A stretch of 64,000 nucleotides of DNA, taken from positions 92,357 to 156,356 of the forward strand of contig SCRE01000004.1 of assembly GCA_004297935.1 (NCBI GenBank), read 5' to 3'. The DNA is from Microbacteriaceae bacterium. GTDB lineage: Bacteria > Actinomycetota > Actinomycetes > Actinomycetales > Microbacteriaceae. The notes below the pieces were generated by a model, which was not told where the DNA came from, searched no databases, and saw only the letters and a list, made by a program, of their open reading frames with translations. Positions 36,457 through 44,492 of this stretch are shown here, piece by piece. The first letter of the stretch is position 1. The number at the start of each line of letters is the position of its first letter. The position numbers and the translations under genes are program-made.

Positions 36457-37134
36457 ATGGGGAAAGAGCCTTACGTTCCAAACGAGCTACTATCGCGGCG
36501 GGTTGGTGACCGGATGTATTCGGTCGAGTTCGTACTCAACGACTATGTGCAGTTGCGATTCGATGGAGCGTCGGACGACGGGCCCGTTGTACTGAACTGC
36601 TACGTAGGGCCCGTCGTTCAGACAATAGATCGTCTGTGGCATGAGCGGGACCTTGGCTACGCAGATGCGCTACGCCGATTGACTCCCGGCACCGTGACGT
36701 CGACTAGCGAAGACACAGGTGCAGGCATCCGCATTGAACTGGACACGGGTGCCGTAGTGATTCATCCTGCTAAAGAAGACGTCTACGTCGAGGTCGCCGA
36801 ACTCAGGGGATTCCACGATCGAGCTTGGATGGTCTGGCGCCCAGGCGAGGAAAGCTTCCAAGACCTGACCCGACCCGACCCGACCCGACCCTCATACAGA
36901 TCCCCAGCCCCACCGGCACTCGCTATTGCTGCCACTTTCACCCACTATTCCCTTCTGAATGCACGGAAGCTACGGGACCGTAGCGAGCACTTGGCCGCGC
37001 TTAGAGTCCAAGTGTTTGCCCATTGCGGTCTGGGCGGTGTGCGTAGTCCGGTTCGTTGGCCGGAATGTGGAACGGCCGGGCGTGCTCGGCGGCGGCCCGC
37101 CGCGCGGCCTCCACCGCGGCGCGTTGCCTGGTGA
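36457..37134 (+). CDS. Unknown small protein, with a frame disturbed by a GACCC repeat
   Basis: From the ATG at 36457 (MGKEPYVPNELLSRRVGDRMYSVEFVLNDYVQLRFDG). The first 135 residues look like a compact alternating-beta protein reminiscent of DUF6188/immunity-type proteins (GDRMYSVEFVLNDYVQLRFDG..DGPVVLNCYVGPVV), but this is only a resemblance. After EESFQDLT the frame passes a five-fold GACCC run (36867-36891) and becomes Pro/Arg-rich, ending inside the 3' end of the relaxase gene. The natural stop was probably lost by repeat slippage. Confidence 0.45.
   Translation: MGKEPYVPNELLSRRVGDRMYSVEFVLNDYVQLRFDGASDDGPVVLNCYVGPVVQTIDRLWHERDLGYADALRRLTPGTVTSTSEDTGAGIRIELDTGAVVIHPAKEDVYVEVAELRGFHDRAWMVWRPGEESFQDLTRPDPTRPSYRSPAPPALAIAATFTHYSLLNARKLRDRSEHLAALRVQVFAHCGLGGVRSPVRWPECGTAGRARRRPAARPPPRRVAW
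36867..36891. repeat. Five GACCC pentanucleotide repeats
   Basis: Five tandem GACCC units. Length five is not a multiple of three, so slippage shifts the reading frame of the gene crossing it. Confidence 0.9.
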
Positions 37135-40100
37135 TCTGCCGGGCGGCTTCCGCGGGCGAGAGCGCACGGAGCTGGGCCGCTTCAGTTCGTGTCTGCTGCG
37201 CGATCGTGCGAGCTTTTGCGGCCTGGGCCGCGGGTTTGAGGAGTTGGTAGCCGGCCGGGTCGCGGCGCACCTGTTCCGTACCGTACAGGTCGGCAAGGAG
37301 TCGCAGGCGTTCGCGCTGCTGCCGTTCGGTGATGTTCTCGCGGTCGGCCTGCACAGCGGCGACGGCTTTGGCTGCCTCGATCACGTCGGGTACGCTTTCG
37401 GCGCGTCGTGCGGCGGTCCGCGCCGCCCACTCCGGGAGGTTGTCGCTGCAGCGCCTCGGAGTGCTGCCCCATTCCTCGAGTAATCGGCCTCGGACTGCAG
37501 CGGAGCGGGATTGTGCTGTGCGGTGGTCGCGGTCTGCGCGGCGGCGCCCAAGCCGGCCCGCTCTTGCCACGCGTTCGCGTGCCTGGGCCTCGCTGTCGAT
37601 GGCGTCGAGGTAGTCGCGGCCGTCGGCTTCCGCCGCGACGGTCAGCGACGTGGCGACCTGGGCGCGCAGGAGGTCCGCGCGTGCGCGGGCGGTTTGGAGG
37701 GCGGTGTCGCTCTCGTCGGCCTCAGCTGTATGTTCCGCGGTCTGCTGGTCGAGCCGGGTGGCCGCCCGCCCCCACGCGGCGGCTGCGCGCTCGGCTCGCT
37801 CAGCTTTGAGCTCAAGGCGGGCCAGTTCCTCGATGACGAGCTTCGCCGGACCTTGTGCGACGAGCCCGCGGACCGCCTCGCGGGCACGTTTGGTAGCCTC
37901 GTCCAGCCCCCGGTCGGCGCGGTCGCGTTGCATCGCCTCGATGAACTGCACCCGGGCATCCGTCAGGTCCTCTGCGACGAGGTGCAGCACGTTCGCTTCC
38001 CGGCCGCGGGTCATGCCAACGTATACCCCGGCCGCGTCGAGTGCATCGGACAGGACCGTGTGCGCCTCGGTGGTGGTGGTGCCTTGGATACCGTGTGCGG
38101 TGGACGCGTAGGCCAGGTGCGCGTGCTCCGCCACGTAGTCGGCCGGCAAGGTCACGGTGCGCTGCCGTTTGCGGCCGGTGGTGTTCTCGACGGCGAACAC
38201 GGTGCTGTCCCGGCCGATGTGCTGCACGGTGAAGGTTTGTCGGTTCGCCACCCCGAGCCGGCTGTCATTGCGGCGGGTCTGGATCACGTCGCCGGCACCA
38301 ATGGAAAGCCCGTCACGGCCGGCCACGGTGCGGGCGTCGTCGACCTCGCCGTGCTGTACGCGCTGCTCGCGGATGCGCTCGTTCAGGGATCGCGCGTCGT
38401 CATTGGTGGCCACTGTGATCGCCGCGCCCTCGGCCCGGTGTGCGGCGATGTTCTCGCCTACCATGTCCTCGTCGGCATGCAGACGGATCAGGCCGAGGGC
38501 CTGCAACTTGTCGAATATCGCACCGGGGTCACTCCCGTCGCGCAACCGGAGGGTGAGGGCAGCATAAGCAGGGTCGGTGAAGCGGTGCAGGCCCGTCATG
38601 TTGAAGGTGCGCCCGCGCAGCCGTGCGGCAATGTCGAGGACGCCGCCGCGACCGATCGCGGGCAGCTGGGCTCGGTCGCCGACGAGCGCGACCGTTGCAC
38701 GTGCTTCCGCGGTCACGGTCAACAGCGCTAAGGCGGTGTCTTGGTCGAGCATGCCGGCCTCGTCCACGATCACCCTGTCACCCGGCCTCAGCCGTGCCGC
38801 TTCCGTCGGACCGTCGTAGCGCGCCTCGGTGTCGGGGTCGATGTCGCCGGGTGCCAGGCGGGTCCAGACGCCGTCCTCGTTCCACCGCCACCCGTGCGCG
38901 TACACGAGCGCAGCCACGGAGTGGGCGGGCACGCCGAGTTCCTGCTTTGCGGTGTCGGCGGCCTTACGCGTGGGCGCCACCACATGCGAGACGCGTCCCT
39001 CCCGCTTGCTTGCGATGATGGCGACGGCCAGCATGGCGGTCTTGCCCGACCCGGCCGCTCCTTCCACGATCACCAGCGGGTCGGTGGAGGCGACCGCGGC
39101 GGCAGCAGCCTCTTGATCTGCATCCAGGCCACGCGCCCGGGCAAGCTCGCTCACGTCCAGGTGTCTGGGCGCCGGGACCGGAACGCCCGCAGCGAGTAGC
39201 TCGCGCAACTGGGCCTCAGCGGCGACCACGCGCAGGCTGGTCAGGTGCGCGACGTGCTCTGGTGCCGGTGCGCCCGGCGGCAGCACCGAGATGCAATCCC
39301 CCGCGGCGAGTTGCGTGGCCAACCGTACGAAGTCGCACAGTTCCTGCGGTGTTGCACGCACACCGTATCCGGTGGTCATGCGGGTGACCTGCTCCTGGAT
39401 CGTGTGCACCGTCCACGTCGAGGAGATTGCAGCGCAACGGTCCAACGCCCGGCCCGCAACCTCCTGTATGAACAAGTCATCCACCGACACAACGGCCGGA
39501 GCTGTTGCACGGGTGAGGGTTGAAGCGTCGTAGCCGGACTCACGCAACTCCGCTCGCCAACCCTCCTCGTCGGTGAGCGTGGCCGGCTTTTTGTTCGGCC
39601 GCTGGAACGCCCACGCCTGCGCGAGCATCCGGGCACCCACCACCGGCCCCGGCTCCTCGCCCGGATGCGACTGCTCCCATTCCGCCTGGATCCGGGCCAG
39701 ATTGCGCTCCACCTGCGCGCCGCGCTTGGACATGAGCGCGTTGTATTGCTCCAACTCCATCACCTCGCCGGTTGCGGGGTCGAGGGTGAGACCGCGCGCG
39801 TCAAGCGCGGCCGCGAGTTGTGGGTGAGCGGCGATGACCGCCGTGCCGAGGGCGCGGATCGCGCCTTGCTGTTTGAACAGCGCCGCTGTGTCGAGTGCCC
39901 GCCAGGCGCCTGCGGCCCGGACGCGGGTGCCGATCTGGAAGTGGATGTGCCGGTGCGGATCGCCGGCCCGCGAGGTGCGATGCACGACGGCGACCGTCTG
40001 CAACTGCTCGGCCGGGACGACTTCCTGCGCACCTCGCGGTCCGACCCGAGTGACGGAGTGCTGGGCGAGCCAGCGGCGGATCTCCGCCGCCGCATCGGCC

Positions 40101-40486
40101 TGCGCGGCATCGAGCGCGTCGGAAACCTCGGGGTGCAGGGCTGCGGCGATCGACAACGACTTGGGTGCGTTGACGACCATCTCGGCGAACCGGGGCGAGC
40201 CGTGCTTGTCTTTGCCCGGCAGCCGCGGGATGCCCATCGACGTGCCAGTTGTCGGGTCGATCCAGTCCACCCACGCCGCATACTCGTCCGCCGATAGGGT
40301 GCGCGCCTCGACCAGATCCCCGTGGGCGTCTGTGACGGTGAACGAAGCGATCGCGGTTCCGGCCTCCAGGTAATAGTCGTCCGCGGTCGAGCGGTCGGAC
40401 TCCAGGTACCGGCGCGCGGCCGTGCCGGCACCGCGGAACAGTGTCACCCCGCCCTTCACGCCGGCCTCCCTCACGAGTCGTCTCAT
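37001..40486 (-). CDS. MobF-family relaxase/helicase
   Basis: Conjugative relaxase of the TrwC/TraI (MobF) type, 1161 aa from the ATG at 40486. N-terminal relaxase domain: candidate catalytic tyrosines in RRYLESDRSTADDYYLEAG, and the three-histidine metal site HRHIHF (H178, H180, H182). A RecD-like helicase follows with Walker A GAAGSGKT (about 476-483), Walker B VIVDEAGM and a later AYASTAHGIQGTT. The C-terminal 300 residues are helical and Arg/Ala-rich. It nicks oriT and unwinds the transferred strand. No coupling protein or T4SS genes are in the window, so it fits mobilisation in trans. A longer upstream frame crosses 15-bp repeats and is not used. Confidence 0.9.
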   Translation of the reverse strand: MRRLVREAGVKGGVTLFRGAGTAARRYLESDRSTADDYYLEAGTAIASFTVTDAHGDLVEARTLSADEYAAWVDWIDPTTGTSMGIPRLPGKDKHGSPRFAEMVVNAPKSLSIAAALHPEVSDALDAAQADAAAEIRRWLAQHSVTRVGPRGAQEVVPAEQLQTVAVVHRTSRAGDPHRHIHFQIGTRVRAAGAWRALDTAALFKQQGAIRALGTAVIAAHPQLAAALDARGLTLDPATGEVMELEQYNALMSKRGAQVERNLARIQAEWEQSHPGEEPGPVVGARMLAQAWAFQRPNKKPATLTDEEGWRAELRESGYDASTLTRATAPAVVSVDDLFIQEVAGRALDRCAAISSTWTVHTIQEQVTRMTTGYGVRATPQELCDFVRLATQLAAGDCISVLPPGAPAPEHVAHLTSLRVVAAEAQLRELLAAGVPVPAPRHLDVSELARARGLDADQEAAAAAVASTDPLVIVEGAAGSGKTAMLAVAIIASKREGRVSHVVAPTRKAADTAKQELGVPAHSVAALVYAHGWRWNEDGVWTRLAPGDIDPDTEARYDGPTEAARLRPGDRVIVDEAGMLDQDTALALLTVTAEARATVALVGDRAQLPAIGRGGVLDIAARLRGRTFNMTGLHRFTDPAYAALTLRLRDGSDPGAIFDKLQALGLIRLHADEDMVGENIAAHRAEGAAITVATNDDARSLNERIREQRVQHGEVDDARTVAGRDGLSIGAGDVIQTRRNDSRLGVANRQTFTVQHIGRDSTVFAVENTTGRKRQRTVTLPADYVAEHAHLAYASTAHGIQGTTTTEAHTVLSDALDAAGVYVGMTRGREANVLHLVAEDLTDARVQFIEAMQRDRADRGLDEATKRAREAVRGLVAQGPAKLVIEELARLELKAERAERAAAAWGRAATRLDQQTAEHTAEADESDTALQTARARADLLRAQVATSLTVAAEADGRDYLDAIDSEAQARERVARAGRLGRRRADRDHRTAQSRSAAVRGRLLEEWGSTPRRCSDNLPEWAARTAARRAESVPDVIEAAKAVAAVQADRENITERQQRERLRLLADLYGTEQVRRDPAGYQLLKPAAQAAKARTIAQQTRTEAAQLRALSPAEAARQITRQRAAVEAARRAAAEHARPFHIPANEPDYAHRPDRNGQTLGL

Positions 40487-40580
40487 GAGATAGGTGCGCA
40501 CCACGCACCCGCGTAGCATGCGTCCATTGATTTGTGATGAGTGGCGGGTAAGAGCGAGCACGGTGGAGGCCGCGGCGCGG

Positions 40581-40610
40581 GTGCTCAGCGTTGTGGTGCT
40601 CAGCATTGTG
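40581..40610. repeat. 15-bp tandem duplication upstream of the relaxase
   Basis: GTGCTCAGCGTTGTG is followed by GTGCTCAGCATTGTG, with a third partial copy. It overlaps the 3' end of the small minus-strand ORF at 40600. Confidence 0.85.
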
Positions 40611-40794
40611 GTGCTCTGGCGGATCGCGTGCAGTTCTGGAAGGAGGCAGGGCGAAGTCGAGGCCGTCCCGGGACGAGGAGCATCGCGTGGTCGAGGTCGA
40701 TTCCGGCCGGATCACGCATCAGCAGTATGACTCCCGCATCCTCTCCTGCATCGGTATGGGCGAGGACGGGGTGCGCCGTGAAGGCATCGGCCAC
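40600..40794 (-). CDS. Small hypothetical protein upstream of the relaxase
   Basis: 64 aa on the minus strand: MADAFTAHPVLAHTDAGEDAGVILLMRDPAGIDLDHAMLLVPGRP and a short tail. Third-base GC bias is strong over the first three quarters and weakens near the 15-bp repeats at the end. It lies between the zeta toxin (40891) and relaxase genes in the same direction. Function unknown; it could be an accessory mobilisation protein or a non-coding spacer. Confidence 0.4.
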   Translation of the reverse strand: MADAFTAHPVLAHTDAGEDAGVILLMRDPAGIDLDHAMLLVPGRPRLRPASFQNCTRSARAPQC

Positions 40795-40890
40795 GTCCCG
40801 CTCGGCGGCCGGGCCCCGCCCGAGCTCGGGTAGATTTCACCAGCCGCCGGCGTGGTGGCCGGCTTGCTCGTGTCGTATCCGATGGGCGGA

Positions 40891-41973
40891 TTACCGACCG
40901 AGGGTTGGCGGGTCGTTGCGAGGCGGGTCGTTGCGAGGCGGGTCGAGGGGCCCAGTCCAATCCTGAGCGCGGGGTTGCGCGTCGAACTGCCATTTGCGTT
41001 CACGCAGTCGGGCCGCCATGTCACCGGCCGAGTGCACCGCGAGCATGCGCAAGGTGATGCTTCTCTGACGTTGCTGTCGGCGTAGCCCTGCGATGCCGAT
41101 GGCGGGATCGGTGGCGGCGATCGTGATGAGTCGGGCTGCGTCGTCCTGGAGGTGCTGGTAGGCAGGTGCCGTGGTGCGGTTGATGAATCCGGTCCGCCCG
41201 CGGGCGAGGTCGAAGACGGCCTGGTATCGGGCCAGCCAGACGGCTGCCTCCGCCGGGCTGAGTTGGCGCGTCTGCTCGCCGCGGAGTATCTCGGCGGCGG
41301 CGGGCTGGCGCTTGCCGCCGCCGTCCAGGGTGCGGGCGTTGTCGTAGAGGAGCCTGCGCCGGGAGTAGATGCGTACGCGGGAGACGGCTTCGGATGCCTC
41401 CAGCGCGGCGACGACACTGGGCGAGGCGGCCAGCGTGGTCTCGTGCGCTTCCGGCGGTGTCCACCGTGCCGACAGCGCGTCGGGCGCGGCGAGGAAGCGC
41501 TGCTCAGCACCCAGCCGCGACAGTGGCGCCGGGGTGGCCACCGCAATGACCTCCACCCGATATCCCGCCGCGGCGAAGCGGGCGGCGGTTCCGGTGACCA
41601 TGGCCTCATCGCGGAAGGTGCCCTCCAGGAGCACCGAGAAACGGTCCTGGACCGCGTGGTCCAGGGCCAGGCGGATCAGGCCGGCAGAGACCGGGGCGGT
41701 GGCCTGCGGCATTCCCAACGGATCCTCGGCGACAAGGCGCAGGTACTCCGGGTCGTACTGGCGCAGATCATCCCCGGTGACCGGGACCAGTTCGGGAAGC
41801 TCGGCCAGGATGGCGTCCTGGGCGCGGGTCTTACCCGCGGCCGGCTGTCCGCCGAGCAGGACCAGCACCGGCGTGACTGCGGCTGGGGCGTGCCCAGCGA
41901 AGATGTCGTCGCGAACCTCGGTGTCGAAGGCACGCCGTAACCATTCCTGAAAGGCGGCGTCAGGATCGCTCAC
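40891..41973 (-). CDS. Zeta-type toxin (UDP-GlcNAc kinase-like)
   Basis: Zeta-family toxins phosphorylate UDP-N-acetylglucosamine and block wall synthesis. Walker A is LLGGQPAAGKTRAQDAI, then VTGDDLRQYDPEYLRLV and VLLEGTFRDEAMVTGTAARFAAAGYRVEVIAVATP, which fits the zeta fold. GTG start at 41973 overlaps the stop of the gene before it (GTGA). 360 aa. The C-terminus ends in PPRNDPPRNDPPTLGR, from 15-bp repeats. Likely a plasmid/element-stabilising toxin. Confidence 0.83.
   Translation of the reverse strand: MSDPDAAFQEWLRRAFDTEVRDDIFAGHAPAAVTPVLVLLGGQPAAGKTRAQDAILAELPELVPVTGDDLRQYDPEYLRLVAEDPLGMPQATAPVSAGLIRLALDHAVQDRFSVLLEGTFRDEAMVTGTAARFAAAGYRVEVIAVATPAPLSRLGAEQRFLAAPDALSARWTPPEAHETTLAASPSVVAALEASEAVSRVRIYSRRRLLYDNARTLDGGGKRQPAAAEILRGEQTRQLSPAEAAVWLARYQAVFDLARGRTGFINRTTAPAYQHLQDDAARLITIAATDPAIGIAGLRRQQRQRSITLRMLAVHSAGDMAARLRERKWQFDAQPRAQDWTGPLDPPRNDPPRNDPPTLGR
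40908..40947. repeat. 15-bp tandem repeats at the zeta-toxin C-terminus
   Basis: Two copies of GCGGGTCGTTGCGAG plus a third partial copy; in frame, encoding PPRND units. Confidence 0.88.
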
Positions 41974-42287
41974 GTCGGCAGCGGCGCCCTCGCCCCGGCG
42001 CGCAGCGCATTCGCTTCGTCCAGCCACGCCTGCTGCTGGGCGATCAGGCCAACCCGGTCATCCGGGTCCAGTGCGGCCTGCTGCTGCTTGACCAGCCGCA
42101 GTCGGGCACTCCAGTGCTCCCGCTCCAATTCTCGGGAAGCGATGCGACGCTGCTGGATCAGCAGCGCCCCCAGGCTGGTCGCGGTCTGCGCCGTGATGTC
42201 GTACAACGCCGCGTCGTCGACGAGGTGCTCGTCGTACCAGGCAGGCAGAGAGGAAGCCGGAACCGTTGTCGGCGCTGTCACGCTCAA
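41970..42287 (-). CDS. Putative antitoxin partner of the zeta toxin
   Basis: 105 aa, mostly helical (WYDEHLVDDAALYDITAQTATSLGALLIQQRRIASRELEREHWSARLRLVKQQQAALDPDDRVGLIAQQQAWLDEANAL), overlapping the toxin start by four bases. Size, helical content and order fit an epsilon-like neutraliser. I choose a TTG start at 42287 because GGAGG lies seven bases upstream; a GTG two codons later has the same site at greater distance. Family not recognised. Confidence 0.6.
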   Translation of the reverse strand: MSVTAPTTVPASSLPAWYDEHLVDDAALYDITAQTATSLGALLIQQRRIASRELEREHWSARLRLVKQQQAALDPDDRVGLIAQQQAWLDEANALRAGARAPLPT

Positions 42288-42631
42288 TTGCCGTCCTCCC
42301 GCCGTCTTTCCGCGATCATACCGCTGAGCGCTGTCAACAGATCCGCCGCCCGTGTCGCGTGGGCTGCGTGGCCGTCGATTCGGCGGACCCGCATTCGGGC
42401 CGGGATCCGCCGGGGGTGCCGAATCGGCACCCCCGGTCATTCGTCAGGCGATACGGCGGTACCTTGGTCGCGCAGAACACCAAGGTCGCCTGGCATGCAC
42501 ATATAGTAGCTCATGCGCCTATTGACTACTAGATGTTGTGGTTTATCGGGCCGTGGATCTGGCCGTCACCGGGTCGACCACCTCGTGTCGGCGGATGTAG
42601 TGCTGCACGAGTCGCAACTTCGCCTATCTGT
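42288..42631. other. Gap between the zeta-antitoxin gene and the integrase
   Basis: 344 bases, no gene seen. The antitoxin promoter must lie here. Confidence 0.45.
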
Positions 42632-43873
42632 TCATGGAAGCCCGCCGTTCAGTTCCTCGCTCGCGTCGAGGATCTCGATAAACGCGTGCTCCATGATGTC
42701 GGCGGTCACGGGGTCGACCAGTTCGGCGGTGACGACGTAGCTGGCGCGGGTGACCTGCTCATTCGCGTGGCCGAGCAGACGTGAGGCGAGGGTGATGCCG
42801 GCTGCGGCGTCGATGATGGTCGCGGTGGTGCGGCGGAAGATGTGCGTCGAGAACTCGCCTGCGTTGATCCCCGCGGCCCGAAGCGCCTGCTTGTTGTCGT
42901 CCACGAAGGTGCGCAGCAGGCGCTCGTAGTTGCTGACGCTCAATGCGCGGCCGGTCTTGGTCGTGAACAGGAACGCCTCGGGGTCGCGAACAGCATGGGC
43001 GAGCTGGCTGCGGATCGCCGCGGCGGCGAAGCTCGGCAGCGCGATCCGCCGCTTCTGCCGCGACCGTTTCGGGGTGTTCTTCCGGTACAGCCCCTTCGCC
43101 TTGCTCTGCTTGATCGTCCCCGCGATCAGCACCGTCGCCGGCCGCGAAGTCACGTCCACGTCGCAGCGGCGCAGCCCGAGCACTTCGCCGATGCGTGCGC
43201 TGGTGCCGATCATGATCCACATCACGTTCTCGAGTACTGCCACGTTCGGACGCGGCCCGAAAGAGTCGCCATCGACGCGCCAAGCGCGGATGAGCTGCCG
43301 CACGAGTATGACCTGCTCCGGGCTCAGCACCGATTCCTTCTTCTCCGGCAGCGGCAACCGCCGCGCGTCACGAATGGGGTTCGCCGTGAGCACCTCGTGC
43401 TCGATCCCGGTCTGGCACACCTGCGAGAGCACGCTCCTCGCCCGCCTGGCAGCCGACAGCGACTTTTTCTCGCGGATGGCCTGGAAGATGCGGTTGCAGC
43501 GCAGCACGCTCAACTCCCGCAGTGGCAGGTTTCCGCATGCCGGCCTCACAACGTGGGTGATCGTGGAGCGGTAGGACTCCATCGTGGTGTCTTCAACGGT
43601 TTGAGACTGCTCCTTCTCGTACAGGAACACCTCGCACGCCTCCGCGATGGTCGCCTTCCGCCCGAGCACCGGACCGACGGTGCGGTAGCGGATATCCTCG
43701 GCCTGCTTCGCCAGCGCCGCACGCGCATCCGCTTCGGCGTCACCCGCGGCCTTGAGGCGACGCAACTCCCCGACCTCGTCGCGCATCTTCGCCGTCACCT
43801 GCACCCGCCCGCTCGCCAGCAGCCGGATCTGGATCGCGCCGACCTCGCCCGGCTGCAGCCTCGGCCTAGCCAT
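42632..43873 (-). CDS. Tyrosine-type integrase (site-specific recombinase)
   Basis: 413-aa phage-integrase family enzyme from the ATG at 43873 (MARPRLQPGEVGAIQIRLLASG) with CAGGAG upstream. N-terminal arm-binding region, SAM-like core-binding domain (ATIAEACEVFLYEKEQSQTVEDTTMESYRSTI), then the catalytic domain. Catalytic residues: first Arg in IGTSARIGEVLGLR, HxxR as HIFRRTT, then LLGHANEQVTRASYV with the nucleophile Tyr. It lies with an excisionase beside tRNA-Gln, so it likely catalyses insertion at the tRNA att site. Confidence 0.93.
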   Translation of the reverse strand: MARPRLQPGEVGAIQIRLLASGRVQVTAKMRDEVGELRRLKAAGDAEADARAALAKQAEDIRYRTVGPVLGRKATIAEACEVFLYEKEQSQTVEDTTMESYRSTITHVVRPACGNLPLRELSVLRCNRIFQAIREKKSLSAARRARSVLSQVCQTGIEHEVLTANPIRDARRLPLPEKKESVLSPEQVILVRQLIRAWRVDGDSFGPRPNVAVLENVMWIMIGTSARIGEVLGLRRCDVDVTSRPATVLIAGTIKQSKAKGLYRKNTPKRSRQKRRIALPSFAAAAIRSQLAHAVRDPEAFLFTTKTGRALSVSNYERLLRTFVDDNKQALRAAGINAGEFSTHIFRRTTATIIDAAAGITLASRLLGHANEQVTRASYVVTAELVDPVTADIMEHAFIEILDASEELNGGLP

Positions 43874-44057
43874 GACGCGCCAACTCCTGGAACCAGGCCA
43901 GCACCTCCGGGCGCAGGTAGCGCACATGCCGGCCCGCACGTCGGAACGGCGGTCCCGCATGTGTCTGGCGCCACTCCTCAACCGTCCGCGGCGAGACCTG
44001 GAGCAACTCGGCGACCTGCTCGCCCGTCATGATCAGCGGCTCAACCTGGGTATCCAT
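43866..44057 (-). CDS. Small MerR-type HTH excisionase-like protein
   Basis: 63 aa (MDTQVEPLIMTGEQVAELLQVSPRTVEEWRQTHAGPPFRRAGRHVRYLRPEVLAWFQELARHG) with the winged-HTH pattern of AlpA/Xis-type proteins. It overlaps the integrase start by eight bases. It may act as a recombination directionality factor or regulator. A longer upstream frame would run across the arm repeat, so I use 44057. Confidence 0.8.
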   Translation of the reverse strand: MDTQVEPLIMTGEQVAELLQVSPRTVEEWRQTHAGPPFRRAGRHVRYLRPEVLAWFQELARHG

Positions 44058-44151
44058 ACCCGGTAGGTGCGCAGCCCGCACCCGCAGCCGATGGGACCAG
44101 ATGCGCGCAACCCGGGCCAGCCAGTAGGCGACCCGAGCGAGCGCCCTCAGA

Positions 44152-44181
44152 ACGGGGTTTAGGACCCCGTTTAGGACCCCA
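44152..44181. repeat. Right copy of the 30-bp end repeat (possible integrase arm site)
   Basis: Starts ACGGGGTTTAGGACCCCG and continues TTTAGGACCCCA; 29/30 identical to 25544-25573. It lies 83 bases inside the tRNA att core. Confidence 0.85.
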
Positions 44182-44210
44182 TACTCACATTGCAGGAAAT
44201 CCGGAACCAT

Positions 44211-44245
44211 AAAACTCCTCCGATTCCCGCGGAATCAGAGGAGTT
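44211..44245 (-). terminator. Rho-independent terminator after tRNA-Gln
   Basis: On the minus strand AACTCCTCTGATTCC pairs with GGAATCGGAGGAGTT and is followed by TTAT (TTTT overall). It starts six bases downstream of the tRNA-Gln 3' end and is inside the element. Confidence 0.85.
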
Positions 44246-44250
44246 GAGAG

Positions 44251-44322
44251 CTGGGGTACCTGGACTCGAACCAAGAACAACTGAACCAGAATCAGCCGTG
44301 TTGCCAATTACACCATACCCCA
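44251..44322 (-). tRNA. tRNA-Gln (anticodon CTG); integration target
   Basis: The 72-nt minus-strand gene begins TGGGGTATGGTGTAATTGGC and ends TACCCCA plus discriminator G; the acceptor stem pairs. The anticodon loop TTCTGGT on stem CTGA/TCAG gives CTG. CCA is not encoded. Its 3' half contains the att repeat, so the element restored a full gene. Confidence 0.95.
44264..44285. other. Putative attR within tRNA-Gln
   Basis: ACTCGAA then CCAAGAACAACTGAA; matches 25405-25426 at 21 of 22 positions. It covers the anticodon-arm 3' side to the T-loop. Confidence 0.7.
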
Positions 44323-44492
44323 CCGGTCCGCACCGAAGCCCGGGCCGACTGTCAACTTTAGCCTACCCAGTCACACCCGACCAAAACGGTCCTGCTGCCG
44401 GGCGCGGCGACCATGCACCGCCGGGCGCGTTGCCCCTGACACACCGCCCGCACCAACCCGACCGCACCGCCCATACCAACCCGCGCGCACCG

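Larger units (their letters stand above)
25405..44285. mobile_element. About 18.9-kb integrative mobilizable element at tRNA-Gln
   Basis: Bounded by a 22-bp direct repeat (21/22 identical, core CCAAGAACAACTGAA), one copy inside tRNA-Gln and one at 25405. A second, 30-bp direct repeat (29/30) lies about 80-120 bases inside each end. Next to the tRNA are a tyrosine recombinase and a small excisionase-like gene, then a zeta-toxin pair and a MobF relaxase, but no type IV secretion genes. So it would be mobilised in trans rather than self-transmissible. The distal part is defence-like cargo. Unexpectedly, the left copy does not continue into the tRNA 3' end. Confidence 0.72.

Noticed and set aside
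36867-36891. CRISPR array
   Set aside because: The unit is only five bases with no spacers; no CRISPR array or cas gene was seen in the window.
40719-41609. A 296-codon minus-strand frame within the zeta region
   Set aside because: Ser/Pro/Arg-rich shadow of the zeta-toxin gene in another frame.
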